Shown: positions 1 to 8,135, counted from the first letter of the stretch. The stretch is DNA of 64,000 nucleotides from Lentzea albidocapillata (GCF_000719115.1 NZ_JOEA01000011.1:124001-188000); one strand, 5' to 3'. The notes: generated by a model from the sequence alone, not told the origin. A program made the numbers and translations.

Positions 1-450
1 CGTCTCCAGCACGTCGCCGAGGCGATCGTCGGTCAACGAACTCACGTCGGAGAGGTCCACGTCGGAGATGAGCGCCTCGACGTGCCGATGGTGTGCATCA
101 GCACGTGACGGCTCATGGGTCTGATACCGGCCGAGACCGGTCGCGGGACCCACGGCGTTCGTGGAGAGGATGGTGGCAAGCTGCTCGACCACGGCCGAGC
201 CGCCCGAGCTGCGGCGCTCTTGTTCCGCACGCACGATGTCGATCCGCGCGTGCAACAACCGCCGCAGGTAGGACAGATCTGTCTCTTCCTGCGCAGCCTC
301 GTCGCGGAGTTCGCGCACCTCGACGAGCGGGCGCTGCTCGACGCCCTCCGTGTAGTCGGGGGCGAGCACCCTGTCGATTCGGCGGCGCCCGCCAGGACGC
401 ACCTCGATCACGTGTCCATCCTGCGGTAGATCCTCCTCACCCGCCAACAC
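1..450 (-). CDS. RsiG-like c-di-GMP-binding anti-sigma factor (C-terminus off window)
   Basis: The reading frame runs on the minus strand off the left edge, so only the first 150 residues are visible. Residues about 56-71 read EETDLSYLRRLLHARID, which fits the c-di-GMP signature E(X)3S(X)2R(X)3Q(X)3D known from Streptomyces RsiG, except that the Gln position is His. RsiG is known to hold the sporulation sigma factor WhiG inactive when loaded with c-di-GMP; that role here is inferred from the motif and its flanking helix. The start used is GTG at 450, the first start after an in-frame stop; a GTG at 411 with AGGA 7 bases upstream is an alternative. It follows the upstream gene by 21 bases in the same direction. 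Older annotations may call this family aerial mycelium formation protein. Confidence 0.75.
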   Translation of the reverse strand, partial: MLAGEEDLPQDGHVIEVRPGGRRRIDRVLAPDYTEGVEQRPLVEVRELRDEAAQEETDLSYLRRLLHARIDIVRAEQERRSSGGSAVVEQLATILSTNAVGPATGLGRYQTHEPSRADAHHRHVEALISDVDLSDVSSLTDDRLGDVLET

Positions 451-471
451 ATCCCATGCACCAAACTTGTC

Positions 472-1296
472 TCAAATGTGCACACCCAGCAGCTTTCGCG
501 CCTCATCCGGGGTCAAAGCGGGTCGCTGGGCGATCTTGGAGAGACCTGCGGCACGTGCCACGAGCTGTGCGTTGTCCCGCACCGGCACCCCCCGCGAGTA
601 GCTGATGGTGTCTTCCATACCCACTCGGAGATGGCCACCCGCACCCAAAGCGGTGAACATCACGGGCAGGGTCGTCCGGCCGATGCCGGTGGCGGAGAAC
701 GTCGCTCCGTCCGGCAGAGCGTTGACGGCCGCGACCAGCGTCGCCGCGTCGCCGGGCATCCCGCCGGGCACGCCCATCACGAAGTCGACGTGCACATGCC
801 CGCCCGCGGGCAGACCGTGCTGGTCCAGCAGGCGCTTCAACGACGCGAGCTGCCCGATGTCGAAGATCTCGTACTCCGGGACGATCGAGCGCTCCTGCAT
901 GCCCTTGTGCAGGGAGACGATGAACTCCCAGCGGTTCATGAACACGTCGTCACCGAAGTTGACCGTGCCCATCGTGCAGGACGCCGAGTCCGGCATCGCC
1001 TCGAGCACGCGCAGCCGGTCCGACTCGGGGTCGCGCACCGACCCGCCCGTCGAGAGCTGCACGACGAGGCTGGTCTCGGAGCGCAGCGCTTCGACGGTGG
1101 CCTTCAACCGGCCGAGGTCCAGCGACGGCTTCGCGTCCTCGCCACGGATGTGGACGTGGATCATCGCCGCGCCGACCTGCTCGCAGCTCTGCGCCGTCTT
1201 GACCAGCTCTTCCAGGGTGACCGGAAGCTGCGGGACGTCGGCTTTCGCGTGCTCCGCTCCGGTAGGAGCGACAGTGATCAGCGTGCCCAGGGACAT
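472..1296 (-). CDS. 3-keto-5-aminohexanoate cleavage family protein (BKACE)
   Basis: A 274-residue TIM-barrel enzyme of the beta-keto acid cleavage (BKACE) family, which condenses a beta-keto acid with acetyl-CoA and releases acetoacetate plus a new CoA thioester. The visible marks are the early VAPTGAE segment, the zinc-binding pair in IHVHIRGE (residues about 46-53), a second His pair in GGHVHVDFVMG, and GMEDT near residue 230. Length is normal for the family. The true substrate of BKACE members varies widely (3-keto-5-aminohexanoate, dehydrocarnitine and others) and cannot be read from sequence. Neighbours give no pathway: the RsiG-like gene lies downstream and ygfZ upstream on the same strand. 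Confidence 0.85.
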   Translation of the reverse strand: MSLGTLITVAPTGAEHAKADVPQLPVTLEELVKTAQSCEQVGAAMIHVHIRGEDAKPSLDLGRLKATVEALRSETSLVVQLSTGGSVRDPESDRLRVLEAMPDSASCTMGTVNFGDDVFMNRWEFIVSLHKGMQERSIVPEYEIFDIGQLASLKRLLDQHGLPAGGHVHVDFVMGVPGGMPGDAATLVAAVNALPDGATFSATGIGRTTLPVMFTALGAGGHLRVGMEDTISYSRGVPVRDNAQLVARAAGLSKIAQRPALTPDEARKLLGVHI

Positions 1297-1315
1297 GTAC
1301 CGGGACTTTAGGGGC

Positions 1316-2377
1316 TCATCCCCTCAAGTTGCGAACAGCTTCCCGGCCCAGACCGGGCGTGTCCGCAGGCACCGAGTCCGGGTCGATCCGTGCCGGAACC
1401 TCCCGTTCGGGAGCGCCTGCGATGAGCTCGGCCTCGACCGGCACAGACCGCTTGACCAGCGCCAACGCGATCGCGCCGAGTTCGTGGTGCAGGGCCACGG
1501 TGCCCACCCGGCCGACCACTCGCCCGTCCAGCGTCACCGGGTCACCGGTCTCCGGCTGGGCGTCGGCAGAACCATCCAGGTGGAGTAGGAGCATCCGCCT
1601 GGGCGGGCGTCCCACGTTGTGGACCTTCGCGACCGTCTCCTGGCCCCGGTAGCACCCCTTGTTCAGGTGCACGGCCGGGTCGATCAGGCCGACCTCGTGC
1701 GGGATCGTGCGTTCGTCGGTGTCGATGCCCTGCCGGGCGCGCAGCGACTCGACCCGCAGCGCCTCGAACGCGTAGCTGCCCGCCGGGCGCGCCCCCGCGT
1801 CGGTGATCCGCTGCCACCAGCCGGCGAGCTCGGCGCGCGGGACCAGCAGGTCGACCGCGTCCCGGCCCGGCCACGACGCCCTGCGCACGAAGCCCTCGCC
1901 GAGCGCGGCGACGTCCGACGGCATCGGGATGCCGAGCTTCTCCAGCAGCGTGGGGGTCTCCGGCCCGGTGATCGTCAGCAGCGCGAACTCCGCCGTGGCG
2001 TCGCGCGGCTCCACCTTGGACCAGAAGACCATCCTCTTCAGGTACGTCAGCAGGTCGTCGACCTTCTCGACGTCGAGGAACACCGTGCCGCCGACGTTCG
2101 CGACGACCATGTGGTGCTCCAGGCGGCCCTGGGCGTCGAGGATCAGCGCCTCGGTCGCCGTGCCCTCACCGAGCTGCTCGAAGTGCTGGCTCGTGAGCTG
2201 GTGCAGCCACTTGAGCCTGTCCTCGCCAGGGATCGCGATGACACCGCGGTTCGAACGGTCGACCACGACCACCGAACGGGCGGCGGAGCGCTGTTCGGCG
2301 AACGGGTCGCCGTAGTGCCAGGCGACGCCGGCATCCGTCGAATCGTCGGGCGGCGGGACGGCTCCTGGGAGGGTCAC
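1316..2377 (-). CDS. ygfZ: Folate-binding protein YgfZ/GcvT-like
   Basis: A 353-residue tetrahydrofolate-binding protein of the YgfZ/IBA57 family, which supports iron-sulfur cluster assembly or repair. The diagnostic motif KGCYRGQETVAKV, with the conserved Cys, lies near residue 235; the N-terminal part (VVVVDRSNRGVIAIPGEDRLKWLHQLTSQ) is typical of aminomethyltransferase relatives. I chose the GTG at 2377 because GGAG lies 5 bases upstream and because it overlaps the fur stop codon as GTGA, implying translational coupling. An upstream ATG at 2413 would lie inside fur. No catalytic aminomethyltransferase role is implied. Confidence 0.88.
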   Translation of the reverse strand: MTLPGAVPPPDDSTDAGVAWHYGDPFAEQRSAARSVVVVDRSNRGVIAIPGEDRLKWLHQLTSQHFEQLGEGTATEALILDAQGRLEHHMVVANVGGTVFLDVEKVDDLLTYLKRMVFWSKVEPRDATAEFALLTITGPETPTLLEKLGIPMPSDVAALGEGFVRRASWPGRDAVDLLVPRAELAGWWQRITDAGARPAGSYAFEALRVESLRARQGIDTDERTIPHEVGLIDPAVHLNKGCYRGQETVAKVHNVGRPPRRMLLLHLDGSADAQPETGDPVTLDGRVVGRVGTVALHHELGAIALALVKRSVPVEAELIAGAPEREVPARIDPDSVPADTPGLGREAVRNLRG

Positions 2378-2808
2378 TCGATCTCCTGCTCCTGCTTCAA
2401 ACAGTCGCGGCATGTGCCGGACAGGGCGAGATGGCTTGCATCAAGTTCGAACCCGTCGCGCTCCCGCAATGTTCCGACCAACGGGTCGAGAAGCTCACAC
2501 GGGATTTCCTGGATCGAACCGCACACGTGGCACACGAGGTGTACGTGCTGGTGATCTTCGACCGAGTAGCTCGGCGCACCGTGGCCAAGGTGCGTGTGCC
2601 GAACCAGTCCGAGCCGGTCGAGAAGATCGAGCGTGCGGTAGATGGTGGTGATGTTGACCGTCGGCGCCGTCTCCTGGACGCGCTGACAGATCTGCTCGGG
2701 TGTCGCGTGTTCCAGCGACCTGACCGCGTCCAGCACGAGCTGACGCTGCGGCGTCATCCTCATACCGCGGTCGTGCAGCGTTTTGCGCAGGCCTCTTGCG
2801 GTCTCCAC
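2374..2808 (-). CDS. Fur-family metal-responsive repressor
   Basis: A 144-residue Fur-family regulator: an N-terminal winged helix (MRMTPQRQLVLDAV, then TTIYRTLDLLDRLGLV as recognition region) and a C-terminal dimer domain with the His cluster EDHQHVHLVC. Two CxxC pairs (CHVC and CRDC) predict a structural zinc site. Iron, zinc and nickel sensors share these marks, so the metal is not determined; position beside ygfZ and near sulfurtransferase and glnR genes recalls the nickel regulator Nur of streptomycetes, which I could not verify. The GTG at 2808 has no Shine-Dalgarno sequence but a TAACAT box 7 bases upstream, so a leaderless message is likely. The gene is coupled to ygfZ by a GTGA overlap. 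Confidence 0.85.
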   Translation of the reverse strand: METARGLRKTLHDRGMRMTPQRQLVLDAVRSLEHATPEQICQRVQETAPTVNITTIYRTLDLLDRLGLVRHTHLGHGAPSYSVEDHQHVHLVCHVCGSIQEIPCELLDPLVGTLRERDGFELDASHLALSGTCRDCLKQEQEIE

Positions 2809-2834
2809 ACCACCGATGTTAGTAGGCTCGCTCC
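2809..2834. promoter_or_regulatory. Divergent leaderless promoters of fur and pabC
   Basis: Only 26 bases separate the two start codons. On the minus strand a TAACAT box (2816-2821) lies 7 bases from the fur GTG; on the plus strand TAGGCT (2823-2828) lies 6 bases from the pabC ATG. Both spacings fit -10 boxes of leaderless transcripts, which are common in actinobacteria. The boxes abut, so the two promoters probably compete. Confidence 0.5.
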
Positions 2835-3677
2835 ATGCGCGTGCTGGCACTGCTCGACGGAACCCTCGCTGACCCCGACTCGCCGCAGATCCGCGTCGAG
2901 GACCTCGGACTCATGCGCGGCGATGGCGTGTTCGAAACGATCCTCGTGGTCGACGGGAAGCCCCGCGAACTCACGCCCCACCTCGACCGGCTCGACCGGT
3001 CCGCGGCCATGCTCGACATGCAGCCTCCTCCGCGTGCGGAGTTCGAGCGCGCGGTCGATCTCGTCATCGGCAACTGGACCGGCGGCCAGGAGTTCGCCCT
3101 CAAGCTCGTCTACACCCGCGGCGTCGAGGGCGGCGACGGCACGCCCACCGGGTTCGCGCTCGGCATGGAGATCGGCGCGAAGGTGCTCAAGCAGCGCGTC
3201 GAGGGCCTGTCGGCGGTGACCCTGGACCGCGGCATCGACGCGAACCTCGCCGACCGCGCGCCGTGGCTGCTGCTGGGCGCGAAGTCGCTGTCGTACGCGA
3301 TCAACATGGCCGCGCTGCGCGAGGCCGAGCGCCGCGGTGCCGCCGAGGTCGTCTTCACGACGTCCGACGGTTCGGTGCTCGAAGGCCCGACCTCGACGCT
3401 GATCCTCGTGCGCGGCAAGACCCTGGTCACGCCGCCGTCGAAGCTCGGCATTCTGCCCGGCACCACGCAGTACGCGTTGTTCCGCGCCGCCGAGCGCGCC
3501 GGCTGGACCGTGCTCGTGGAGCCGATCCAGACCGGCGAGCTCTACGACGCCGAGGGCGTGTTCCTCGCGTCCAGCGTCCGCAAGATCACGCGGGTGACCG
3601 TGCTGGACGGCAAGCAGCTGCCCGACTCGTCGGCCCTGCTGACCGAGCTGCAGGGCCTGTACGAGTCGGAATACTGA
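2835..3677 (+). CDS. pabC: Aminodeoxychorismate lyase / class IV aminotransferase
   Basis: A 280-residue PLP enzyme of fold type IV. It carries MRGDGVFETILV near residue 30 (the conserved start of PabC and branched-chain aminotransferases), the PLP lysine in LLGAKSLSYAINM near residue 152, and the phosphate-binding turn SDGSVLEGPTSTL. The most likely reaction is release of pyruvate from 4-amino-4-deoxychorismate to give p-aminobenzoate for folate synthesis. D-amino acid or branched-chain aminotransferase activity cannot be excluded by sequence. No pabA or pabB is nearby. A folate-binding YgfZ is divergently encoded two genes away, which may be coincidence. Confidence 0.82.
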   Translation: MRVLALLDGTLADPDSPQIRVEDLGLMRGDGVFETILVVDGKPRELTPHLDRLDRSAAMLDMQPPPRAEFERAVDLVIGNWTGGQEFALKLVYTRGVEGGDGTPTGFALGMEIGAKVLKQRVEGLSAVTLDRGIDANLADRAPWLLLGAKSLSYAINMAALREAERRGAAEVVFTTSDGSVLEGPTSTLILVRGKTLVTPPSKLGILPGTTQYALFRAAERAGWTVLVEPIQTGELYDAEGVFLASSVRKITRVTVLDGKQLPDSSALLTELQGLYESEY

Positions 3678-3681
3678 TTTT

Positions 3682-6216
3682 CTAGCGGAGTCCGGCGTCG
3701 ACCGCGGCCATCAACGGGCCGCGGTCACCCGACATCTCCCAGAACATCGCGCCCAGCAGGTTCTTCGACTTCAGCCACGCGGTCTTCTTCTGGATCGACC
3801 ACACGTCGTCGAAGGTCCACCACTGATTGCCGGTGTAGCAGGACGTCGCCACGGCGACCTCGTCGTGGAAGACGGTGCAGTTCGGCACGGACGCGACGAG
3901 GTTGGCGTACCCGCGCGTGCCCGACTCCTCCGGGAACTGGCCGGGAGCCGCACCTCCCGCGGTCTGCCACTCGCCGTTCTTGCCGCCGTTGACCACGTTC
4001 TGCCAGCCGCGGCCGTAGAACGCGAGTCCGAGCGTGATCTTGCGTGACGGCACTCCCGCGTCGAGGTAGGCCTGGACGGTGCTCTCGACGCTGAACTTGG
4101 TCGTGTACGGGTCGTCCGGGTCCGGGTAGAGGTTGCCCTGGTGGCCGGTCCGGTTGGGCTCCCACGAGTTGTCGCTGCCGGAGCCGTGGAAGTCGTAGCC
4201 CTGGACGTTGAAGATGTCCATCGACTGCGCGACCCGCCCGAGCTCCCAGCCCGCCTCGATCTTGGCGGGGTCGGCCGGGGTGAACGCGGTGAGCTGGTAG
4301 CGCTTGCCCGTGGTGGTGCTGTACGCGTCCATCTGCCGGCGGAACTCCTCGATCAACAGCGTGTTGTTGACCTTGTCCTGCGGGCCGAAGTGGTTGCCCG
4401 CGTGGCCTTCCGCGCCCGGCCACTCCCAGTCGAGGTCGAAGCCGTCGAAGATGTTCGCTGCGGTGCCGGGGCCGCCGGCGCCGTTGTACACGGGCAGGTT
4501 GCCCTTGAGGTAGACGTCGATGCACGACGCCACGAACTTCTTGCGCGCCGCGTCCGTCGCCGCGACGTCCGAGAAGTACTTGGAGTACGTCCAGCCGCCG
4601 AGCGAGATCAGCACCTTGAGGTTCGGGTGCTTCGCCTTGAGCTTCTTGAGCTGGTTGTAGTTGCCGCGCAACGGTTCCCAGCCGCTGTCCGCGACACCGT
4701 CGACGGACTGGGCGGCGCTCATCGGCCTGCTGTAGTCGGCTTCCGCGTCACCCGCGCCGTCGCCCTGGTTCGGGTCCTGCGGGTTCGGGCTCGTGCCCTT
4801 CGTGACGCCGTGCAGGCACGTCAGGTTGACGGGATCGATGTTGCCGAACGCGTAGTTGACGTGGGTCATCTTCGCGGCGTCCATGTCCTTCACGAAGTAC
4901 TGGCGTCCGTAGATGCCCCACTGCACGAAGTACCCGACACGGGCGTATCCGCCGACGATGTCACCAGTGCGCTCGTTCAGCGCGTTGCTCGCGGCGGAGA
5001 CGTTGTCGTAGAGGTCTCGTGCTTTGACGGTGAAGGTGTAGTTCGTGGACGGCGACAGGCCGCTGACGACCGCTGTGGTGCCGGAGACCGTCGTCTTCAC
5101 GGTCGTGCCCACGTAGACGTCGTAGTTCGCGGCCCCGCTGTTGTCCGTGGAGGCGTTCCACGCCAGCGTGACGCTGCCGGCGTCCTTCGCCGTCGACCGC
5201 AGGTTGCCCGGCGCGGTCGGGGGCGTGGTGTCGTTGGCGGGGTTGTTGGTGGTGACGCTCAGCGCGGTGCTTTGGGCGCTTTGAGTTCCCTTGGTGTCCT
5301 TGGCCCGCACCGTGAAGGAGTACGCGGTGTTCGGGCTCAGGCCGGTGATGATCGTCGACGTGGTGGTGGAGCTACCGGCGAGGCTTGAACCGTTGTAGAC
5401 GTCGTAGCCGGCGATCGGCAGCGAGCCGGGCGTGGAGGCGTTCCACTGCAGGCTCACCGTCCGCGTGGTCTTCGTCGGTGACGCGAGACCTGTTGGCGTG
5501 CTTGGCGGAGTGTCCGCGCTGCCGTCGCAGTTGGCGTTGTTGATCCGGCACGTCACCGGGTCGACGTTCTGGCTGATCGAGAACGCCGGACTGTACGGCT
5601 CGGTGGATCCCCCGGCCGCCACCGTCTTGTTGTAGTGCGCAGGGGTGACGGTGACCTGGTTGCCGTTCTGGGAGATCGTGCCGTTCTGGCCGTTGCTCAC
5701 CGTCACACCGCTGGGCAGCGTGAAGGAGATCGACCAGTCGGAGACGGCCGCGGCGGAGTGGTTGCGAACGACGAACTTCGCCGCGCCACCGGCCACCGAG
5801 TACTCGGCGGTCAGCCCGGTCGGCGCCGGCGGCGGGGTGCCGGTGCCGTCACACGCCATGTTGTTGATCGTGCAGGCGGTCGGGTCGGCCGCAGCGCTCA
5901 GCGTGAACACGGGGCTGTACGGCTCGGTGTTGCGCCCCGGCGGGAGGTTGTTGATGTAGAAGGCAGGAGTGAGCGTCACTCTCGTGCCGTTCTGGGTGAT
6001 CGTCGCGTTCTGCGGGGCGCTGGCCGTGACACCGGCCGGCAGGTCGAACTTGACCGACCACCCGTTGAGCGCGGTCGTGCTCGCGTTGGCGACGACGAAC
6101 TTGGCACTCGTGCCGGTGCGGGAGAAGGTCGCGGTGATGTCAGTGGCGGCCTGTGCAGGGACCGCCAAAGCTAATACCGCGAGGAGAACTGCTAGCAGGG
6201 CAGGGATCCGGCGCAT
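3682..6216 (-). CDS. Secreted modular GH18 chitinase
   Basis: An 844-residue exported chitinase. The signal peptide MRRIPALLAVLLAVLALAVP ends at AQA near residue 23. Two homologous CBM2-like beta-sandwich modules follow (about 24-128 and 135-240, each with a ...TEPYSP...Cys...Cys pattern), then two fibronectin type III domains (about 248-430) and the GH18 barrel. The catalytic DxxDxDxE motif is FDGFDLDWEWP near residue 590, preceded by LISLGGWTYS. It should cleave beta-1,4-GlcNAc polymers outside the cell. The ATG at 6216 has GGAG six bases upstream; an ATG further up would add residues in front of the signal peptide. A DasR-type operator lies about 50 bases upstream, fitting GlcNAc-dependent control. 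Confidence 0.93.
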   Translation of the reverse strand: MRRIPALLAVLLAVLALAVPAQAATDITATFSRTGTSAKFVVANASTTALNGWSVKFDLPAGVTASAPQNATITQNGTRVTLTPAFYINNLPPGRNTEPYSPVFTLSAAADPTACTINNMACDGTGTPPPAPTGLTAEYSVAGGAAKFVVRNHSAAAVSDWSISFTLPSGVTVSNGQNGTISQNGNQVTVTPAHYNKTVAAGGSTEPYSPAFSISQNVDPVTCRINNANCDGSADTPPSTPTGLASPTKTTRTVSLQWNASTPGSLPIAGYDVYNGSSLAGSSTTTSTIITGLSPNTAYSFTVRAKDTKGTQSAQSTALSVTTNNPANDTTPPTAPGNLRSTAKDAGSVTLAWNASTDNSGAANYDVYVGTTVKTTVSGTTAVVSGLSPSTNYTFTVKARDLYDNVSAASNALNERTGDIVGGYARVGYFVQWGIYGRQYFVKDMDAAKMTHVNYAFGNIDPVNLTCLHGVTKGTSPNPQDPNQGDGAGDAEADYSRPMSAAQSVDGVADSGWEPLRGNYNQLKKLKAKHPNLKVLISLGGWTYSKYFSDVAATDAARKKFVASCIDVYLKGNLPVYNGAGGPGTAANIFDGFDLDWEWPGAEGHAGNHFGPQDKVNNTLLIEEFRRQMDAYSTTTGKRYQLTAFTPADPAKIEAGWELGRVAQSMDIFNVQGYDFHGSGSDNSWEPNRTGHQGNLYPDPDDPYTTKFSVESTVQAYLDAGVPSRKITLGLAFYGRGWQNVVNGGKNGEWQTAGGAAPGQFPEESGTRGYANLVASVPNCTVFHDEVAVATSCYTGNQWWTFDDVWSIQKKTAWLKSKNLLGAMFWEMSGDRGPLMAAVDAGLR

Positions 6217-6265
6217 GCGGAACTCCAGATTGGTAGAGATTCCGCGGCGGCTGCCAGTTACGGTA

Positions 6266-6281
6266 TTTGGTCTGGACCACT
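6266..6281. promoter_or_regulatory. DasR-type operator (dre) upstream of chitinase
   Basis: The plus strand reads TTTGGTCTGGACCACT. Its core TGGTCTGGACCA differs at one base from the palindromic DasR core TGGTCTAGACCA. DasR is the GntR-family repressor released by glucosamine-6-phosphate that governs chitinase genes in streptomycetes. The site lies about 50 bases before the chitinase start, in the 84-base gap after pxpC. The protein that binds it here is inferred. Confidence 0.7.
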
Positions 6282-6300
6282 CCGTCAACGGCGTGGCCGC

Positions 6301-7152
6301 TCAGTCGATCGGGCGGAACCTGACCTCGGTACCCGGCCGCGCCTGCCCGAGAAAACGCAGGTAATCGTTGTCCACCACGCCGATAACAGGGTAACCACCC
6401 GTCGTCGGATGATCATTCAGGAAGACCACGGGCTGCCCGTCCGGCGGCACCTGCACCGCGCCGGTGATCATCCCCTCGCTGGGAATCTCCCCGTCACGAC
6501 GATTCAGCTTGGTTCCGTTGAGCCGCGCACCCACTCGGTTGCTGCGGTCCGACACCGTCCAGGATCCCTGCCGCAGCTGGGTTTCCGCGTCGTCGAACCA
6601 GTCGTCCCGCGGCCCGAGCCGAATCGGGATGACCAACGTTTGCAGCGCATGGTGTGGCGGCACCACATCGGCACCTTCGGGAGGGTTCGGCGTCCCAAGA
6701 TGCAGGACGTCGTTGGCCCGCAACGGTTCTGGACCGATTCCGGAGAGCAGGTCGGTCGAGCGGCTGCCGAGTTCCTCGTCGACCTCGATGCCGCCGGACA
6801 GCGCGAGGTAGTTGCGCAGACCGGTCTGCGGCGTACCGATCTCCAGGACCTCGTCCTGCTTCAGGTGGACCGGGTGGTGCGAGTCGGTGAGCCTGCCGTC
6901 GATTCGGACCTCGGTGGGCGGCCCGGTGACGGCGACCGTGCAGCTCGCGTTGGCCTTGAGCGCGAGACCGCCGAGCAGGAGCTCCAGTCCGGCCGTGTTT
7001 TCGGGGTTGCCGACGAGGCGGTTGGCGAGCTTGAGCGAGTCCTGGTCCAGCGCACCCGACGGAGGCACGCCCAGGTGCGCGTTGCCGGGCCTGCCGAGGT
7101 CCTCGACCAACGCCTGCGGACCGGTCCTGATGATCGTGACGCTGCGCTTCAT
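6301..7152 (-). CDS. pxpC: 5-oxoprolinase subunit C (biotin-dependent carboxyltransferase family)
   Basis: A 283-residue member of the PxpC/KipA/allophanate hydrolase subunit 2 family. The N-terminal signature RTGPQALVEDLGRPG followed by LGVPPSGALDQDSLKLAN is classical. Together with PxpB and PxpA it performs ATP-dependent opening of 5-oxoproline to glutamate. It overlaps pxpB by four bases, so the two are translationally coupled and probably form a complex. No pxpA (LamB/YcsF) gene is present in the window. Confidence 0.87.
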   Translation of the reverse strand: MKRSVTIIRTGPQALVEDLGRPGNAHLGVPPSGALDQDSLKLANRLVGNPENTAGLELLLGGLALKANASCTVAVTGPPTEVRIDGRLTDSHHPVHLKQDEVLEIGTPQTGLRNYLALSGGIEVDEELGSRSTDLLSGIGPEPLRANDVLHLGTPNPPEGADVVPPHHALQTLVIPIRLGPRDDWFDDAETQLRQGSWTVSDRSNRVGARLNGTKLNRRDGEIPSEGMITGAVQVPPDGQPVVFLNDHPTTGGYPVIGVVDNDYLRFLGQARPGTEVRFRPID

Positions 7153-7736
7153 GCGACCACGAACCTGACCTGGTCACCCGGCTGCAGCAGCGCGGGGGTC
7201 TCGGCCTTGGCGTCGAACAGCGTTGTCTCGGTGCGGCCGATCAGCCGCCAGCCGCCCGGTGTCGGCCTGGGGTAGGCGGCGGTGAACTCGCCCGCGATGC
7301 CGACCGAGCCTTGCGGGACCTTGGTCCGCGGCGAGTCGAGCCTGGGTTGCTGGAGTGCTTCCGGGAGGCCGGTCAGGTAGCCGAAGCCTGGGGCGAAGCC
7401 GCAGAACGCGACTTCGTAGGTGGCGGTTGTGTGGAGTCGCACTACCTCGTCCGGGGTGGTGCCGGCTGTTTCGGCGACGAGGGCGAGGTCCGGGCCGTCG
7501 TAGATGACGGGGATGGTGATCTCGCGTGAGTGTTTTGCGGGAGTCTTGGTCAGGTCGATGGTTTTCAGCGTTTCCCTGACCTGGGTCAGCGCGCCCTTGA
7601 CCAGGACTGTTCGTGCGGCTGGGACCAGCTCCTCGATGCCGTCGAGGTTTTCGAGGGCTGCTCGGACGGCCGTTACCTCGCTCAGTGAGTCGACCTCGAT
7701 GAGGAGCGCGTCGGTTCCGCAGCGCCGCAGCAGCAT
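7149..7736 (-). CDS. pxpB: 5-oxoprolinase subunit B (KipI-like)
   Basis: A 195-residue PxpB/KipI-family protein with the hallmark stretch FCGFAPGFGYLTGLP near residue 105 and PGGWRLIGRTE near residue 160, the usual cyclophilin-like core. It is the first gene of a coupled pair with pxpC. The ATG at 7736 has no Shine-Dalgarno sequence; a TAACAT box sits 6 bases upstream, suggesting a leaderless message. A perfect 17-bp palindrome (7761-7777) lies just upstream in the position of a repressor site. Confidence 0.87.
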   Translation of the reverse strand: MLLRRCGTDALLIEVDSLSEVTAVRAALENLDGIEELVPAARTVLVKGALTQVRETLKTIDLTKTPAKHSREITIPVIYDGPDLALVAETAGTTPDEVVRLHTTATYEVAFCGFAPGFGYLTGLPEALQQPRLDSPRTKVPQGSVGIAGEFTAAYPRPTPGGWRLIGRTETTLFDAKAETPALLQPGDQVRFVVA

Positions 7737-7742
7737 GGATCC

Positions 7743-7777
7743 ATGTTACGGGGAATCGTGGGATTGTTGAACAATCC
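7743..7777 (-). promoter_or_regulatory. Putative pxpBC promoter with palindromic operator
   Basis: On the minus strand TAACAT (7743-7748) is correctly placed as the -10 box of a leaderless pxpB transcript. The palindrome GGATTGTTGAACAATCC (7761-7777) covers the -25 to -41 region. Its core TTGTTGAACAA fits the TnGTnnnACnA form bound by FadR-type GntR regulators. The same palindrome recurs further on, so it may be a repeat element instead of an operator. Confidence 0.4.
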
Positions 7778-8073
7778 GACACGCGAATTGTTCAACAATC
7801 CAGCGGTCCGATCCGGGCCTGCGGTCCGGTGGGCCACGATCCCGCAGGCGCCGCGGTCCGGCGATCCGCTCCGGCAGGCCCGCGATCCGGCAAGGCTTCG
7901 GCCGGTATCCGGCAGGCGCGATCAGGGCGGGGCGCGATCCGCAGGCCGCGATCCGGCGGCCCAGGTGCCAGGGAATGTCCAGTGCTGTTGTTGGATCGTT
8001 GAACGATCCGACAAGGCGCTCGCTGGATTGTTCAACGATCCTGCGATGCTCACGTGGGATTGTTCAACGATCC
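7761..8073. repeat. Array of five 17-bp palindromes with GATCCG-rich filler
   Basis: Five copies of GGATYGTTSAACRATCC lie at 7761-7777, 7785-7801 (one arm imperfect), 7993-8009, 8025-8041 and 8057-8073. Between the second and third copies the DNA is filled with degenerate GCGATCCG, GCAGGC and GGTCCG words. The region lies in the 391-base gap between pxpB and the nitrobindin-like gene. Open frames here translate to repetitive peptides and are not genes. It could be a palindromic repeat family or a cluster of regulator sites. Confidence 0.75.
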
Positions 8074-8082
8074 AACGTCCAA

Positions 8083-8135
8083 CGATCCGGGCTAAGCCGA
8101 CGATCCGAGCTAAGCCGACGACCTGAGCTAGCCGA
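8083..8135. repeat. Three tandem 17-18-bp repeats
   Basis: CGATCCGGGCTAAGCCGA (8083-8100), CGATCCGAGCTAAGCCGA (8101-8118) and CGACCTGAGCTAGCCGA (8119-8135) follow each other without a gap. The last copy contains the stop codon of the neighbouring minus-strand gene, so the repeat may have grown out of its coding end. Confidence 0.65.

Noticed and set aside
7761..8073. CRISPR array
   Set aside because: The units are 17-bp palindromes with irregular spacing (about 24-200 bases), no uniform spacers and no cas genes in the window.
7743..8126. Plus-strand frame of 127 codons with LLNNPT/LFNNPA repeats
   Set aside because: It is simply the translation of the palindrome array; no ribosome site, no family, repetitive composition.
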